DNA of 64,000 nucleotides from Eledone cirrhosa (taxonomy: Eukaryota > Mollusca > Cephalopoda > Octopoda > Eledonidae). Position numbers and translations under genes: made by a program. Where the stretch lies: positions 37,419,047-37,483,046 of the forward strand of contig OZ024748.1 of assembly GCA_964016885.1 (NCBI GenBank), read 5' to 3'. Below, in pieces: positions 63,391 to 64,000 of this stretch (the first letter of the stretch is position 1; every line of letters starts with the position of its first letter). The notes under the pieces are model-generated. The model had not been told where the DNA came from. It saw only the letters and a list, made by a program, of their open reading frames with translations, and did no database searches.

Positions 63391-63391
63391 T
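63390..63391. other. 1-bp deletion, copy 2
   Basis: The same lost G in the same unit context, 4,943 bp from the first, so inherited through duplication. The plus-strand open frame ends at 63396. Confidence 0.95.
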
Positions 63392-64000
63392 GTTAACTAC
63401 CTCTAGATCTAGTATGACAATGTTAGTGTCAGTGTTAACTACCACTAGATCTAGTATGACAATGTCAGTGTCAGGGTTAACTACCTCAAGATCTAGTGTG
63501 ACAATGTCAGTGTCAGTGTTAACTACCTCTAGATCTAGTATGACCATGTCAGTGTCAGTGTTAACTACCTCTAGATCTAGTATGACAATGTTAGTGTCAG
63601 TGTTAACTACCTCTAGATCTAGTGTGACAATGTTAGTGTCAGTGTTAACTACCTCAAGATCTAGTGTGACAATGTTAGTGTCAGTGTTAACTACCTCTAG
63701 TTATAGTATGACAATGTTAGTGTCAGTGTTAACTACCTGTAGATCTAGTATGACAATATCAGTGTCAGTGTTAACTACCTCTAGATCTAGTATGACAATG
63801 TTAGTGACAGTGTTATCTACCTCTAGATCTAGTATGACAATGTCAGTGTCAGTGTTAACTACCTCTAGATCTAGTGGGACGATGTTAGTGTCAGTGTTAA
63901 CTACCTGTAGATCTAGTATGACAATGTCAGTGTCAGGGTTAACTAGCTCTAGATCTAGTAAGACAATGTTAGTGTCAGTGTTAACTACCACTAGATCTAG

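Larger units (their letters stand above)
1..64000. repeat. 42-bp satellite array filling the window
   Basis: Every stretch read is a variant of one 42-bp monomer repeated head to tail, phased here so that it begins ATGTTAGTG or ATGTCAGTG (first full unit at base 2). Consensus composition is 12 A, 15 T, 8 G and 7 C, about 36% G+C, with no CpG. Landmarks inside the monomer are GTTAAC at monomer bases 15-20, TCTAGA at 25-30, AGATCT at 28-33 and TGACA at 38-42. About 1,525 units are inferred from length, of which 35 are 36 bp; only three kinds of 1-bp indel were found. No unit is inverted and no unique sequence interrupts the array, so its flanks and true length are unknown. I do not recognise the satellite family. 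Confidence 0.98.

Noticed and set aside
1..64000. CRISPR array
   Set aside because: Units abut with no unique spacers, and there are no cas genes or leader.
1..64000. Telomeric repeat
   Set aside because: The hexamers resemble RTGWYA and not the G-rich telomere pattern; there are no G runs.
1..64000. Terminators or cruciforms at CTAGATCTAG and GTTAAC
   Set aside because: The palindromes are 6-10 bp with no loop and no T-run, and repeat in every unit. They are sequence features of the monomer, not regulatory sites.
1..64000. Cryptic splice sites (CCTCTAG acceptor-like, GTATGA donor-like)
   Set aside because: The TTAAC branch-like motif is only about 10 bases from the AG, too close for usual splicing, and the motifs recur in every unit.
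1..64000. Transposon or integrated virus
   Set aside because: No terminal inverted repeats, target-site duplications, transposase, reverse transcriptase or any non-satellite sequence was seen.

Overview
The whole 64 kb window is one head-to-tail tandem array of a 42-bp monomer. No unique sequence, RNA gene, transposon, promoter or convincing protein gene could be found in it, and neither end of the array is inside the window. All units face the same way. The monomer is about 36% G+C, has no CpG in its consensus, and carries two CTAG tetranucleotides, an AGATCT palindrome and a GTTAAC palindrome. This looks like satellite or minisatellite DNA from a eukaryotic chromosome: bacterial genomes rarely hold this much CTAG or tens of kilobases of short satellite. 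I cannot name the species or the satellite family.

The array is nested at several scales. (1) The 42-mer splits into seven hexamers, four of the form RTGWYA, two TCTAGW and one ACTACC. (2) There are roughly 1,525 monomers, nearly all 42 bp. Thirty-five are a 36-bp variant that has lost one hexamer. (3) Monomers differ at a few recurring sites (T/C at base 5, C/A in AGATCT, A/G in the ATG near the end, T/A and T/A in the CCTCTAGA stretch). The order of these variants gives each stretch a barcode, from which kilobase-scale segmental duplications can be read.

Layout: 1-9.8 kb has a 93-unit higher-order repeat (HOR, 3,894 bp) followed by a 2,346-bp tandem duplication. 9.8-17.7 kb holds a 2,880-bp duplication rich in 36-bp units. 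17.7-38.3 kb has three tandem copies of a 7.2-8.2 kb block, the first enlarged by an internal 1,008-bp duplication. 38-41.9 kb is a mosaic with a 1,134-bp duplication. 41.9-47.7 kb is a displaced copy of 9.25-15.0 kb. 47.5-57.3 kb is a copy of 31.1-41 kb. 55.5-64 kb holds further copies marked by a shared 1-bp deletion.

Because 42 and 36 are multiples of three, one frame on each strand stays open for kilobases (14-residue peptide MLVSVLTTSRSSMT on +, a VVNTDT-type peptide on -). I read these as by-products of the periodicity: both strands are open, 1-bp indels that end the frame have been amplified with the array, and most variants would change amino acids. The value of the window lies in its record of unequal exchange, conversion and slippage. 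I see no gene system in it.
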